Below, one piece after another: positions 54,278 to 62,585 of a DNA stretch of 64,000 nucleotides. Source of the DNA: Lentzea sp. NBRC 105346 (GTDB taxonomy: Bacteria; Actinomycetota; Actinomycetes; Mycobacteriales; Pseudonocardiaceae). A program made the position numbers and the translations under genes. Position 1 is the stretch's first letter; the number at the start of each line of letters is the position of its first letter. The stretch is from the NCBI RefSeq assembly GCF_030269605.1, contig NZ_BSTQ01000003.1:434001-498000 (forward strand), in the 5' to 3' direction. The notes beneath the pieces are model-generated. The model searched no databases, was not told the DNA's origin, and saw only the letters and a list, made by a program, of their open reading frames with translations.

Positions 54278-55674
54278 CTCGGCACTACCTCGAGAGCTGT
54301 GACGACCAGGTCCACGCCCTCGGAGGCGTCCACGCGGCAACGGACCAGGTCGCCGATCTGCAGGTGCGAACCTTCGAGCACCACGCACTCGCCGTCGACC
54401 TCGGGCGCCTGGTGCGCGGCGCGGCCGACGCAGTCGTTCTCGTCGTCCTCTTCCTGCTCGATGAGGACCACGACCTCAGTCCCGACGCGGTCCTCGGCGC
54501 GCTGCGCGGTCAGCTCCTCGACCAGGTTGCCGATCCGGGTGACGCGCTCGGCGACGGTGTCCGCGTCGAGCTTGCCCTCGTACCCCTCGGCCTCGGTGCC
54601 GTCCTCGTCCGAGTAACCGAACACGCCGACCGCGTCGAGCCGCGCCTCCGTGAGGAACCGCTCCAGCTCGGCGAGGTCGTCCTCGGTCTCGCCGGGGAAA
54701 CCGACAATCACGTTGGATCGGATACCCGCTTCGGGCGCGTGTTCCCGGATCTGCTCGACCAGCTTGAGGAAGCTGTCGGTGTTGCCGAACCGCCGCATCC
54801 TGCGCAGCACCGGCTCGCTGGAGTGCTGGAACGACATGTCGAAGTAGTCCGCGACGCCCTCGGTGCGGGCGATGGCCGCGACCAGACCGGGCTTCGTCTC
54901 CGCGGGCTGCAGGTAGCTGACCCGCACGCGGTCGATGCCGGGGATGGCGGCGAGGCGCGGCAGGAGCTGCTCCAGCCCGCCCAGCTCGCGCGGCAGGTCC
55001 TTGCCGTAGGACGTCGAGTTCTCGCTGACGAGGAACAGCTCGCGCACGCCGTTGTCCGCCAGCCACATCGCCTCGGCGACGACCTCGTCGGGATGCCGGC
55101 TGACGAACGCGCCGCGGAAGCTCGGGATCGCGCAGAACGAGCACCGCCGGTCACAACCCGACGCGATCTTCAACGGCGCCACGGGCGCGTCGTCGAGGCG
55201 CGTGCGCATGACCCGCGGGCCCCAGCCGTGGCCCGGCACCGGTGTCTCGGACTTCTGCCGCTCGACCGGTGTGATCGGCAGCAGCGTCCGGCGGTCGACC
55301 GGCACGTGCGACTCAATGGTCTTGCCGTGCAGCACGTCCTCGAGGCGTTCGGCCAGGTCCGGGTAGTGGTCGAACCCGAGCACGGCGCTCGCCTCGGGCA
55401 GGCTCTCGGCCAGTTCCTTGCCGTACCGCTCGGCCATGCAGCCGACCGCGACGACCTTCGCGTCGGTGTCGCTGGCGGCGAGCAGCGTGTCGACCGAGTC
55501 CTTCTTGGCGGACTCGACGAAGCCGCAGGTGTTGACCACCACGACGTCGGCGCCTTCGTCCACCAGCTCCCAGCCGCCCGCGGAGAGCCGCCCGGCCAGT
55601 TCCTCGGAGTCGACCTCGTTGCGGGCACAGCCCAGGGTCAGCAGCGACACGCGTCGCGGGGTGGGAGAAGACAC
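54274..55674 (-). CDS. rimO: Ribosomal protein S12 methylthiotransferase RimO
   Basis: A radical-SAM enzyme adding a methylthio group to an Asp of ribosomal protein S12. The 466-residue protein starts with the UPF0004 domain ([34 protein letters not shown]; three cysteines for one Fe-S cluster). The radical-SAM motif [16 protein letters not shown] follows, and a C-terminal TRAM domain ends the protein. It heads the coupled string rimO-pgsA-cinA. Confidence 0.95.
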   Translation of the reverse strand: MSSPTPRRVSLLTLGCARNEVDSEELAGRLSAGGWELVDEGADVVVVNTCGFVESAKKDSVDTLLAASDTDAKVVAVGCMAERYGKELAESLPEASAVLGFDHYPDLAERLEDVLHGKTIESHVPVDRRTLLPITPVERQKSETPVPGHGWGPRVMRTRLDDAPVAPLKIASGCDRRCSFCAIPSFRGAFVSRHPDEVVAEAMWLADNGVRELFLVSENSTSYGKDLPRELGGLEQLLPRLAAIPGIDRVRVSYLQPAETKPGLVAAIARTEGVADYFDMSFQHSSEPVLRRMRRFGNTDSFLKLVEQIREHAPEAGIRSNVIVGFPGETEDDLAELERFLTEARLDAVGVFGYSDEDGTEAEGYEGKLDADTVAERVTRIGNLVEELTAQRAEDRVGTEVVVLIEQEEDDENDCVGRAAHQAPEVDGECVVLEGSHLQIGDLVRCRVDASEGVDLVVTALEVVPR

Positions 55675-55713
55675 GGTGCTCAGCGTAACCGGGAGGCCGC
55701 CGAGCCCTGGAAT

Positions 55714-56262
55714 TCACCGGCTCAGGAGGTTCTCGACCAGCCTCCAGACGCCCGTGGACGGGTTGCCCGGCTCGTCCAGCGCCTTGGCCCGTTCGACCGC
55801 CGCCTCCACGCCTGCTTCGAACACCGCGAAATCGAGCTTCTTGTCGTAGCCAGGCACATGCTTGCCAAGCAGGGCGCAAGCTGCCTTCCCGTCCTTGACG
55901 AAGGCTTTGTGGTCGACGTGGTGCAGCAGAAGCCAGACCTCGAAGCAGGGGTTCGAGACCGCCAGCTCGATGCCGGACTGCGCCGCGAGCCGCGTCGCCG
56001 CGTCGATGTCGAAATGGTCCACGTCCACCACGCACCATGCCGCGTCGTACTCGTCCTTGCTGAACACACTCTTCGCGTACTTGACCAGGTTTTCGGGCGA
56101 GTCCGCCTTCACCCTCACCTTGAGGCGGGCTTGCCGAGATATGCGCAGGCCGGCGAAGTAGTCCGGCTCGGTCCGCTGTCCGCCGCACACCACAAGCACA
56201 TGACCTGGGCGTTGTGGACGCGGTTGCCCTTTGCGGTTCTGCGCGTTCTCACGCCTCGGCAT
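55714..56262 (-). CDS. rloB: RloB family protein (AbiL-like effector)
   Basis: A 182-residue RloB-fold protein, a TOPRIM-like nuclease candidate that pairs with an RloA ATPase in abortive-infection systems. The first motif reads VLVVCGGQRTEPDYFAGL, where many RloB proteins have EG in place of the first GG, so an acidic residue may be missing. The second is CVVDVDHFD, keeping the DxD pair. The third region is AVSNPCFEVWLLLHH. The ATG lies 14 bp inside the end of rloA, so the two are translated together. Confidence 0.85.
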   Translation of the reverse strand: MPRRENAQNRKGQPRPQRPGHVLVVCGGQRTEPDYFAGLRISRQARLKVRVKADSPENLVKYAKSVFSKDEYDAAWCVVDVDHFDIDAATRLAAQSGIELAVSNPCFEVWLLLHHVDHKAFVKDGKAACALLGKHVPGYDKKLDFAVFEAGVEAAVERAKALDEPGNPSTGVWRLVENLLSR

Positions 56263-57595
56263 CAATCCCCCGGACAGCTGCAGCGAACCGGTCCTCGAAC
56301 AAATTGGGGACCGCTCCATAGCGACCGGCGAGATACCGTCGCTGCACGTTGTCCTCGCTGCGAGGTTTGAAGTCGGTCAACGGGTAGAGCGAGCTCGCAC
56401 CCTTTTCATCCTTCTCTACGAACCACACCTCGTCCCTCGCTAGGACTTCCTCTCCGAACGGAGCGTGCAGCAAGGTCGCATCATGCGTCGTGAAGATCAG
56501 CTGACCGCCTGCGGTATTCGTGGCTTCGTCGTTGAAGAGGGCGATCAGACGCAGCGCCAGGAGCGGGTGCAAGCTGGCGTCGATCTCATCGATGACGAGG
56601 ACGCCACCTTCGTGCAGCACCGGCAGCACGGTCGGCAACAAGCCCAACCAAGATCGTGTACCCGCCGATTCCTCATCGAACTCGAACGTTTCGTTCTCGC
56701 CGTGCAAGAGTCGCACACGACGACGCTTCCGCTCGAATTCGAGAATGGCGATCTCCAATTGGAGCGCCGCTTCGCTCAATCGAAGGTCGACATTAAATGG
56801 GCGACGATCGACTACGCCCGTGCCACTGCGCGGAGCCGCCTCCGCAATCAACTCCGAATGAACCCGTTCGGCACGCTTGATTTCTGGAGCTGATTCAACG
56901 CCGCCTACAATAATGCCAGATATCCCGAAGTCCGCCGCGCGGAGTAGCTCAACCAGTTGCTCATGATAGTCAGTACGAGCCGCAATGAAGTGGCCAATTT
57001 GATGTTCGGCCATGTGCAGGTCGCCGTCAACGCGAAAGTGCAGCCCGTTGACAAACCATCGATAGACCGGCATCACCTGTGCGACATTGGATTGCGCCGC
57101 CAAGCTGACCAACAGGGAGTTGGGCCGCAGCAGTCCGGCAAGGACTTCCAGCTTCGCTTTGAGTTCCGAATCGGTGCTGCCGAACTTGATCTCGTCGGCC
57201 GACCGCTCGAACAGGATTCGCTTCCGCTTCTCCGGGTAGCTGTACAGCCACTCCTCACGGACACGCGTGTCGTCGACCTCGAAGCCGTAGGTGTACCGAA
57301 CGCCGGCCTCGATGAACTCCGCCACGAACACGGACGGCTCAGCGAGCGCAGCCGCGTCCAGCTTGAACGGGCGGCGCGGCACCCCACCATCCGGTCGCCA
57401 CGACGCGAACGAGTCACGGACGGCCGACGCCATGAACCGCAGCCCGTCGAGCAGGTTGGACTTGCCCGAGGCGTTGGCGCCGTAGACAGCCGCCACCGGC
57501 AGCGCCAGACGATCCTTCGCGTACGCGGGCATGAGCAACAACTCGTGCTCGTCACGGAACGAGCGGTGGTTGCCGAGCCGGAAGCTCCGCAGCAC
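56249..57595 (-). CDS. rloA: RloA-like AAA15 ATPase (AbiL-like)
   Basis: A 448-residue ABC-type AAA ATPase of the RloA/AbiLi group. The SMC-like N-terminus FRLGNHRSFRDEHELLL leads to Walker A VYGANASGKSNLLDGL. Walker B is GGVLVIDEIDASLHPLLALR and the downstream switch is LIFTTHDATLLH. The GTG start follows GGAGG by nine bases; an upstream ATG gives an unconserved extension. The middle of the gene is visibly more AT-rich than its neighbours, suggesting acquisition by transfer. Confidence 0.88.
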   Translation of the reverse strand: MLRSFRLGNHRSFRDEHELLLMPAYAKDRLALPVAAVYGANASGKSNLLDGLRFMASAVRDSFASWRPDGGVPRRPFKLDAAALAEPSVFVAEFIEAGVRYTYGFEVDDTRVREEWLYSYPEKRKRILFERSADEIKFGSTDSELKAKLEVLAGLLRPNSLLVSLAAQSNVAQVMPVYRWFVNGLHFRVDGDLHMAEHQIGHFIAARTDYHEQLVELLRAADFGISGIIVGGVESAPEIKRAERVHSELIAEAAPRSGTGVVDRRPFNVDLRLSEAALQLEIAILEFERKRRRVRLLHGENETFEFDEESAGTRSWLGLLPTVLPVLHEGGVLVIDEIDASLHPLLALRLIALFNDEATNTAGGQLIFTTHDATLLHAPFGEEVLARDEVWFVEKDEKGASSLYPLTDFKPRSEDNVQRRYLAGRYGAVPNLFEDRFAAAVRGIDAEA

Positions 57596-57740
57596 GTCTA
57601 AACACCTCCAACCGGATACCTTTGCACCGTTCTGTGCAAGTAAACCGCACGGACCGACCCCAAGCTGCCGTTGCGGTTCAGTTTCCACGATCTAGAACAC
57701 CCTGGAATCGTGCCAGTCAGGCGGGAGCTACTTTGATCCG

Positions 57741-58238
57741 GTGAGTGGCGTAGTCGTGCGACGGGCCCGCACCAGCGACGTGCGGGCGATGAAGGCCCTG
57801 ATCGACCAGTACGCGGGCAAGGTCCTCCTGGCCAAGCCCCTGGTCACGCTGTACGAGGACGTGCAGGAGTTCTGGGTCGCGGAGGAACACGGCGAGCTGC
57901 TGGGGTGTGGCGCACTGCACGTGCTGTGGGAGGACCTGGCCGAGATCAGGTCGGTCGCCGTCTCCCCCGTCTCGCTGGGCCGGGGCGTCGGGCACAAGGT
58001 GGTGTCCAAGCTCGTCGACATCGCCCGCGAGCTGGAGCTGAAGCGGATCTTCGTGCTGACGTTCGAGACCAAGTTCTTCGGCAAGCACGGGTTCGTGGAG
58101 ATCGAGGGCACGCCGGTGTCGCACGAGGTCTACGAGGAGATCATGCGCTCACGCGACGAAGGTGTCGCCGAGTTCCTCGACCTCTCGTACGTCAAGCCGA
58201 ACACGTTCGGCAACTCACGCATGTTGCTCGAACTCTAA
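57741..58238 (+). CDS. argA: Amino-acid N-acetyltransferase (short ArgA type)
   Basis: A 165-residue GNAT enzyme. VRRARTSDVRAMKALIDQYA opens the fold, EIRSVAVSPVSLGRGVGHKV is the acetyl-CoA motif, and KKHGF-like KFFGKHGFVEIEG closes it. It matches the mycobacterial Rv2747-type N-acetylglutamate synthase that lies beside pgsA3 in M. tuberculosis, which supports a role in arginine synthesis. GTG start. The stop codon lies within the presumed regulatory region of the merR-type gene. Confidence 0.88.
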   Translation: MSGVVVRRARTSDVRAMKALIDQYAGKVLLAKPLVTLYEDVQEFWVAEEHGELLGCGALHVLWEDLAEIRSVAVSPVSLGRGVGHKVVSKLVDIARELELKRIFVLTFETKFFGKHGFVEIEGTPVSHEVYEEIMRSRDEGVAEFLDLSYVKPNTFGNSRMLLEL

Positions 58239-58287
58239 GAGTAAATACTCGAATAGTCTTGACTCTAAGAAACCCGGCCAGCATGAT
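58232..58287 (+). promoter_or_regulatory. Leaderless promoter and repeat for the MerR-type gene
   Basis: TTGACT (58259-58264) and CATGAT (58282-58287) are 17 bp apart, and the GTG start is 6 bp past the -10 with no SD, as expected for a leaderless mRNA. The word ACTCTAAGA occurs twice (58232 and 58262); the first copy is part of the palindrome ACTCTAAGAGT and may be an autoregulatory site. The AT content is unusually high for this genome. Confidence 0.45.
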
Positions 58288-58293
58288 CACCGG

Positions 58294-59124
58294 GTGACCA
58301 TTGACGAGCTGGCGACACGGACCGGGCTGCCGAGCAGCACGATCCGCATGTACCAGACCAAGGGCGTGCTGCACCCGCCGCGCAGGCAGGGGCGCGTGGC
58401 GATCTACGACGCCACCCACGTCGAACGGCTCACGCTCGTGCAACGGCTGCAGAACCGCGGGTTCTCGCTGCCTGCCATCGCCGAACTGGTCGAGGCACGG
58501 GAGAAGGGCGCGAGCGTCGCCGAGGTGCTCGGCGTCGGCGACACCGAGGGGCCCGACGACTGGGTACGGGTGAAGGTCAAGGACGTCACCGGCCTTATCC
58601 CGATCGGCGACATGCGGCCGGCGATCCTGCTCAGGGCGATGCGCCTGGGCCTCGTGCGGTGGCGGTACGGCTGGCCGCACGCGCGGCGGTGGGCGCTGGA
58701 GTCCGGCAAACGGCTGGCGCACCTCGCCGTGCCGAGCGACGACGTGATGGACAACTTCGCGCGGCTGAAGAAGGCCACCGACGGCATCGCCGACGACTTC
58801 GTGCGGCTGTTCGAGGAACGGTTCTGGCCGCAGCTCGCCAAGCAGGCCGGCGACGAGGACCAGCTGGAGCACGTCCGGGCGTTGCTCGTCGAACTGACCT
58901 ACACCGCCGAGACGGCCGTGCTCGGCACACTAAGAGAGTCCATTCGCGACGCCGCGGAACGGTTCGCGCGCAAGCACGAACTGTTGCCCAGCGACGACTT
59001 CCAGCCCGTGTGGGCCGACCAGCCGGTGCCCGCGATCGCGGAGACGCTGCTGGAGAACAAGCCCGACGAGTTCCCGACCGAGCCGGAGATCGAACGGTTC
59101 CTGGCGCGCGGGGACGACGACTGA
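58294..59124 (+). CDS. MerR family transcriptional regulator
   Basis: A 276-residue regulator. The N-terminal winged helix TIDELATRTGLPSSTIRMYQ, then RQGRVAIYDATHVERL and LQNRGFSLPAIAELVEA, is MerR-like. The long C-terminal half is helical and contains no cysteine cluster, so the signal is not a metal. No efflux or tailoring gene is adjacent, so its targets are unknown. The start lacks an SD and is probably leaderless. Confidence 0.85.
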   Translation: MTIDELATRTGLPSSTIRMYQTKGVLHPPRRQGRVAIYDATHVERLTLVQRLQNRGFSLPAIAELVEAREKGASVAEVLGVGDTEGPDDWVRVKVKDVTGLIPIGDMRPAILLRAMRLGLVRWRYGWPHARRWALESGKRLAHLAVPSDDVMDNFARLKKATDGIADDFVRLFEERFWPQLAKQAGDEDQLEHVRALLVELTYTAETAVLGTLRESIRDAAERFARKHELLPSDDFQPVWADQPVPAIAETLLENKPDEFPTEPEIERFLARGDDD

Positions 59125-59127
59125 TCT

Positions 59128-59173
59128 CGCGCCCGCCCGAGCCGGTCTGAGGGGTACGGCTCGCGCGGGCGCG
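59128..59173 (+). terminator. 17-bp hairpin after the MerR-type gene
   Basis: Arms 59128-59144 (CGCGCCCGCCCGAGCCG) and 59157-59173 pair with one mismatch around a 12-nt loop, starting 3 bp after the stop codon. A strong GC terminator without a U-tract. Confidence 0.8.
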
Positions 59174-59273
59174 GCTGTCTGATGTGGTCAGAGATTCACC
59201 CGAAGTTGTCTACCGGAGCTCCGACAGGAGGCGATACAAAGATCGTGACCCTGCACACATGGGAGGTTTTCCT

Positions 59274-59738
59274 GTGTCATCACCCCTGCGCAGCACGATC
59301 GCCGCGAGCGCGGCCTCGGTAGCACTGATCTTCGGAACCGGCACGGCCCAGGCCGTGAACATCCCGGCCGTCACGGACCAGTACCTGTTCTCGACGTCCC
59401 TGTCCGGCTTCGAGACCGCCCGCGCCCAGCAGCCGTACAACGGCCAGCTCGACTGGTCGAGCGACGGCTGCTCGTACTCGCCCGACAGCCCGTTCGGGTT
59501 CAAGTTCTTACCGTCGTGTCACCGGCACGACTTCGGTTACCGCAACTACAAGCGCCAGAGCCGGTTCACCGAGTCGAACCGGCTGCGGATCGACAACAAC
59601 TTCAAGTCCGACATGTACAACGCGTGCGGCGGCAACTGGGCGTGCAAGCGCACCGCGGACGTCTACTACGCCGCGGTCCGCAAGTTCGGCGGCACCAGCA
59701 CGTCCACGGCGGACGCCGTCACCACCTACACCCGCTAG
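59274..59738 (+). CDS. Secreted prokaryotic phospholipase A2
   Basis: A 154-residue exported lipase. A signal peptide (SSPLRSTIAASAASVALIFG ending TAQA) precedes the mature enzyme. The catalytic motif FLPSCHRHDFGYRNYK contains the His-Asp pair of bacterial PLA2s, and DGCSYSPDSPFGFKF supplies the calcium-site region. Four cysteines allow two disulphides (DGCS/SCHR and YNACGG/WACK). The GTG has GGGAGG seven bases upstream, better than an earlier in-frame ATG. It converges on the KAS III-like operon. Confidence 0.9.
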   Translation: MSSPLRSTIAASAASVALIFGTGTAQAVNIPAVTDQYLFSTSLSGFETARAQQPYNGQLDWSSDGCSYSPDSPFGFKFLPSCHRHDFGYRNYKRQSRFTESNRLRIDNNFKSDMYNACGGNWACKRTADVYYAAVRKFGGTSTSTADAVTTYTR

Positions 59739-59742
59739 AAGT

Positions 59743-59795
59743 ACCGTTAAGGCCACCTTCACTGCGTCTGACGCAGTGAAGGTGGCCTTAACGGT
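59743..59795. repeat. Perfect 53-bp palindrome between convergent genes
   Basis: Arms 59743-59768 and 59770-59795 (26 nt each, starting ACCGTTAAGGCCACCTTCAC) are exact reverse complements around one base. It fills the gap between the phospholipase and KAS III-like stop codons and likely terminates both transcripts. The CCGTTA-GGCCACC core is shared with the palindrome at 22379-22429. Confidence 0.85.
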
Positions 59796-59797
59796 GG

Positions 59798-60829
59798 TCA
59801 CACGATTTCGAGGACGGCGCAGGCCAGGGTTACACCTACGCCGTTGCCGAGCATGAGGATGCGGTCACCCGAGCTCAGCTGACGGGTTTCCAGCAGGTGG
59901 TGGAGCGCCGCGAAGTGGTCGCTGGCACCGAGGTGGCCGACGCCCCGGCCGAACTCCAGGACACCGAGCGACGGATCGATGCCCAGCGGGTCGAGGACAC
60001 TGCGAATGTAGGGCTCGCCGCCGCTGAACACGTGCGTGACGCGGGTGACGTCGGCCGCGCTGATGCCGGCCTCCTCCAGCGTCCGCTTGGCCAGCTGCGT
60101 CCGTGCCTCGGTGATCTCGGCCCTGGCCCGCCGGACGACGGCGGGGGCACGCCGGGTGAACTCGGCGATGCGGGCGCCGATGCGGACCGGTTCGCCGATC
60201 GTGCACTGCGGCGGGTACAGCGGCACGTCGCCGCGGTACATCTCCTCGAACTCCGGCAGCGACGCCGAGCCGACGGCCAGCACCCTTGCGAACCCCGTGC
60301 GCCGCGACAGCACGACCGCGGTGCCCGCGTCACCGAAGATCGAGAGCCGGTTGGTGCCCGCGCCCGCCGCGTAGCGCCAGCGGTCCATCTGCGGACCGCT
60401 GAAGTTGTCCGCACAGGAGATCAACGCGGCCGAACGGTCCGAAGTGGACAGATAGCAGTACGCGATCTCCATGGCGCTCAACGCCGCCGTGCACGTTCCC
60501 CGCACCTCGATCGCGGGGGCGGTGCCGCCGATCGTGTGCCGCTGCACGTAGGTCGGGGCGATCCAGCCCTCCAGCCCTTGGTGGTACGTGCACGCGTGCA
60601 CGACGATGGCGAAGTCGTCACCCGACAGCCCCGATCGCTCGACGGCCTGCCGCGCGGCCAGCACCGCCAGGTCCGGCGCGGACAACGAGCCGGCGACCGC
60701 GGCCCCGGTCCACCCGCTGGCCTCGCATTCCTCCGCCGAGTACCAGCCCTCGCGCACCGCTGATGAAACCGGCGTCACCGCGGGCAGGTGCAGCCCCAGT
60801 CCCGCGAGGAAAAGCCCGTCGGTCCTCAT
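59798..60829 (-). CDS. Atypical KAS III-fold acyltransferase/condensing enzyme
   Basis: A 343-residue thiolase-fold protein. The nucleophile is in EVRGTCTAALSAMEIAYCYL. The usual FabH His position (PHQAN) reads FSGGEPYIRS, and the usual Asn position reads GRGVGHLGASDHF, so His/Asn are replaced by a His and nearby Asp. KAS III relatives with altered triads that transfer acyl groups in antibiotic pathways (for example CerJ and DpsC) are known. The ATG overlaps the upstream kinase stop (ATGA). It is the last gene of the five-gene operon. Confidence 0.85.
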   Translation of the reverse strand: MRTDGLFLAGLGLHLPAVTPVSSAVREGWYSAEECEASGWTGAAVAGSLSAPDLAVLAARQAVERSGLSGDDFAIVVHACTYHQGLEGWIAPTYVQRHTIGGTAPAIEVRGTCTAALSAMEIAYCYLSTSDRSAALISCADNFSGPQMDRWRYAAGAGTNRLSIFGDAGTAVVLSRRTGFARVLAVGSASLPEFEEMYRGDVPLYPPQCTIGEPVRIGARIAEFTRRAPAVVRRARAEITEARTQLAKRTLEEAGISAADVTRVTHVFSGGEPYIRSVLDPLGIDPSLGVLEFGRGVGHLGASDHFAALHHLLETRQLSSGDRILMLGNGVGVTLACAVLEIV

Positions 60830-61446
60830 CCGGGCACCACCTCGAAACACGCCGAGACGTCGTCCAGCACGAGATCCAGCGGCCGCCGTGCGTCGATCTC
60901 GACCCAGCCGTGCCGGGCCGACCAGCGGTCGAGTACCCGGTGGATCTCGCGCTGGTGCGCCAGGAAGCTCTCCCGCGACCGGCTCATGTCCATGCCGCAC
61001 TCGTACGGCAGCACGTCACCGCCCTTGCGCAGCCACGCGGTCTCCGGATCGGACCGCAGGTAGATCACCAGGTCCGACGGCGGCAGCCCCGCCGTCACCG
61101 CCTCCACCCACGCGGGGTCCGCCCCGTACGCGATCTCGCTCGCCGCGTGCTTGACCCAGTAACCGTCGAGCAGCAGCACCGAGTCCGGGTCCCAGCCCGA
61201 GGAGTTGTCGGTGATCGCCATGACCGACGCCCACACCAGGAACAACAGCCGGGGCGTACTGGACATCCGCGCCGCGCACGACCGCACGACGCGCGTGTCG
61301 TCCACCAGGCACGAGGCGGTGGGATAGTCCTGGTTTCCTACGATGTCCCAGCGGTCGACCAGCCGCGCGGGCACCCGTTCCCGCAAAGCCGCGGTCACCG
61401 TGGACTTTCCGACGCCATCGGCGCCGACGATGCTCACCATCCTCAC
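60826..61446 (-). CDS. Thymidylate kinase-like P-loop enzyme
   Basis: A 206-residue kinase of the thymidylate kinase superfamily. VSIVGADGVGKSTVTAALRE is the P-loop, LLLDGYWVKHAASE is near the DR(Y/H) position, and LVIYLRSDPETAWLRKGG is typical of the family. Poor conservation of the thymidylate-binding residues and its place in the operon argue for a different nucleotide or small-molecule substrate. The GTG start overlaps the nucleotidyltransferase stop by 4 bp. Confidence 0.82.
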   Translation of the reverse strand: MRMVSIVGADGVGKSTVTAALRERVPARLVDRWDIVGNQDYPTASCLVDDTRVVRSCAARMSSTPRLLFLVWASVMAITDNSSGWDPDSVLLLDGYWVKHAASEIAYGADPAWVEAVTAGLPPSDLVIYLRSDPETAWLRKGGDVLPYECGMDMSRSRESFLAHQREIHRVLDRWSARHGWVEIDARRPLDLVLDDVSACFEVVPG

Positions 61447-62585
61447 GCGGCACCACCGACAGCCGCCTTGGGGTGCACGCTGAACTGCGGGGCCCTGCGG
61501 ATGAACAGCTTGCCCTGCGCGGCGGGCTGGGCGGGGCGGACCGCGCCGAACCGGACGAGCTGCGCGACGGCGTCCGCGGCCTCCTCGAGACCGATGTCCG
61601 GCACGGAGTTCACGACCTCGGCCAGCGGCCTGCCGTCGAGCCCGCCCCACAGCCGGACCACGCACTCCGAGACCTCGAACCCGTCCTCCGGCCCGATCAA
61701 CGCCCAGCCGTCGGCGAAGCGCAACGGCGTGAAGTAGACGTTGCGCAACGGGCCGGGCGCGTACGGCGGCCACTCCCCCGGCGGCGCGGGCAGTGTGCCG
61801 GGCAGCCCCTCCCAGCCGTCGGTCGCGCACCACGCGAGCAGGACCGCGGCCGCGTTGAGGCGTTGCGCGGTGAGCCAGCCCACCTTGTTACGCGGCACGT
61901 TCTGGTTGTTGAGCCAGAACACGAGGTCACACCACGCCCCCAGCTCCCGCGTGCGGGCAAGCCTGCGGAACAGGAACTTCGGCCCGACGTAGAGATCACC
62001 GGACGCGGCCAGCGCGGCCTCGCACGCCGACTCCAGCGCGAGCGCCGACGCGCTGACCGCGGTCAGCAGGTCGCCCGTGGCCAACGCACCGGAGACGTCC
62101 TCGGCGTAGGCCGAGGCGACGTTTCCGTTGCGCACCATGAGAATCTGCCGCACCACGTTCGCGTCGAGGCGAGCGAGCTCCTCGGCCCAGGCGGGCGACA
62201 CGAGCAGCCGCTGCCCACCAGCCAGGCGGACCAGCGAGTTCAGGGTCTTCACGTGGATCGCGGCCTGCGACCGGTCCGCTCCCGTCGTCCGGTACACGTC
62301 CGCGATGGCCACCAGCTCGCGCACCTTGGCCGCGCTCAACGGGTTCACGTGCACCGGAATGCCCCGGTGCTCGTGCACCACCTCCGCGGCCGGCAGGTCG
62401 GGCCCCACTACGTACAGGTCGATGTCGGACGTGCCGTGCCCGAGACCGACCGCGAGACTGCCCGCGAGGAAGGCCAGCTCGACGTCCGCGAGCTGTTCGG
62501 TGACCACGACCCGCGCCGCCTCGATCTGCGCGTCGGTGAACCCGACGTCGTCGGGCGCCCATGAGCGCACGGATTCCGTCAGCAC
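61443..62585 (-). CDS. Nucleotidyltransferase with C-terminal PqqD-like domain
   Basis: A 380-residue protein. The N-terminal Pol-beta-type fold shows AFLAGSLAVGLGHGTSDIDL with the GS and DxD motifs. A helical HI0074-like middle follows (LTAVSASALALESACEAALA). The last 90 residues (FEVSECVVRLWGGLDGRPLA, AADAVAQLVRFGAVRP) resemble a PqqD-type winged domain that often binds a peptide or carrier. The GTG start overlaps the P450 stop by 7 bp. The transferred nucleotide and acceptor are unknown. Confidence 0.78.
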   Translation of the reverse strand: MLTESVRSWAPDDVGFTDAQIEAARVVVTEQLADVELAFLAGSLAVGLGHGTSDIDLYVVGPDLPAAEVVHEHRGIPVHVNPLSAAKVRELVAIADVYRTTGADRSQAAIHVKTLNSLVRLAGGQRLLVSPAWAEELARLDANVVRQILMVRNGNVASAYAEDVSGALATGDLLTAVSASALALESACEAALAASGDLYVGPKFLFRRLARTRELGAWCDLVFWLNNQNVPRNKVGWLTAQRLNAAAVLLAWCATDGWEGLPGTLPAPPGEWPPYAPGPLRNVYFTPLRFADGWALIGPEDGFEVSECVVRLWGGLDGRPLAEVVNSVPDIGLEEAADAVAQLVRFGAVRPAQPAAQGKLFIRRAPQFSVHPKAAVGGAA

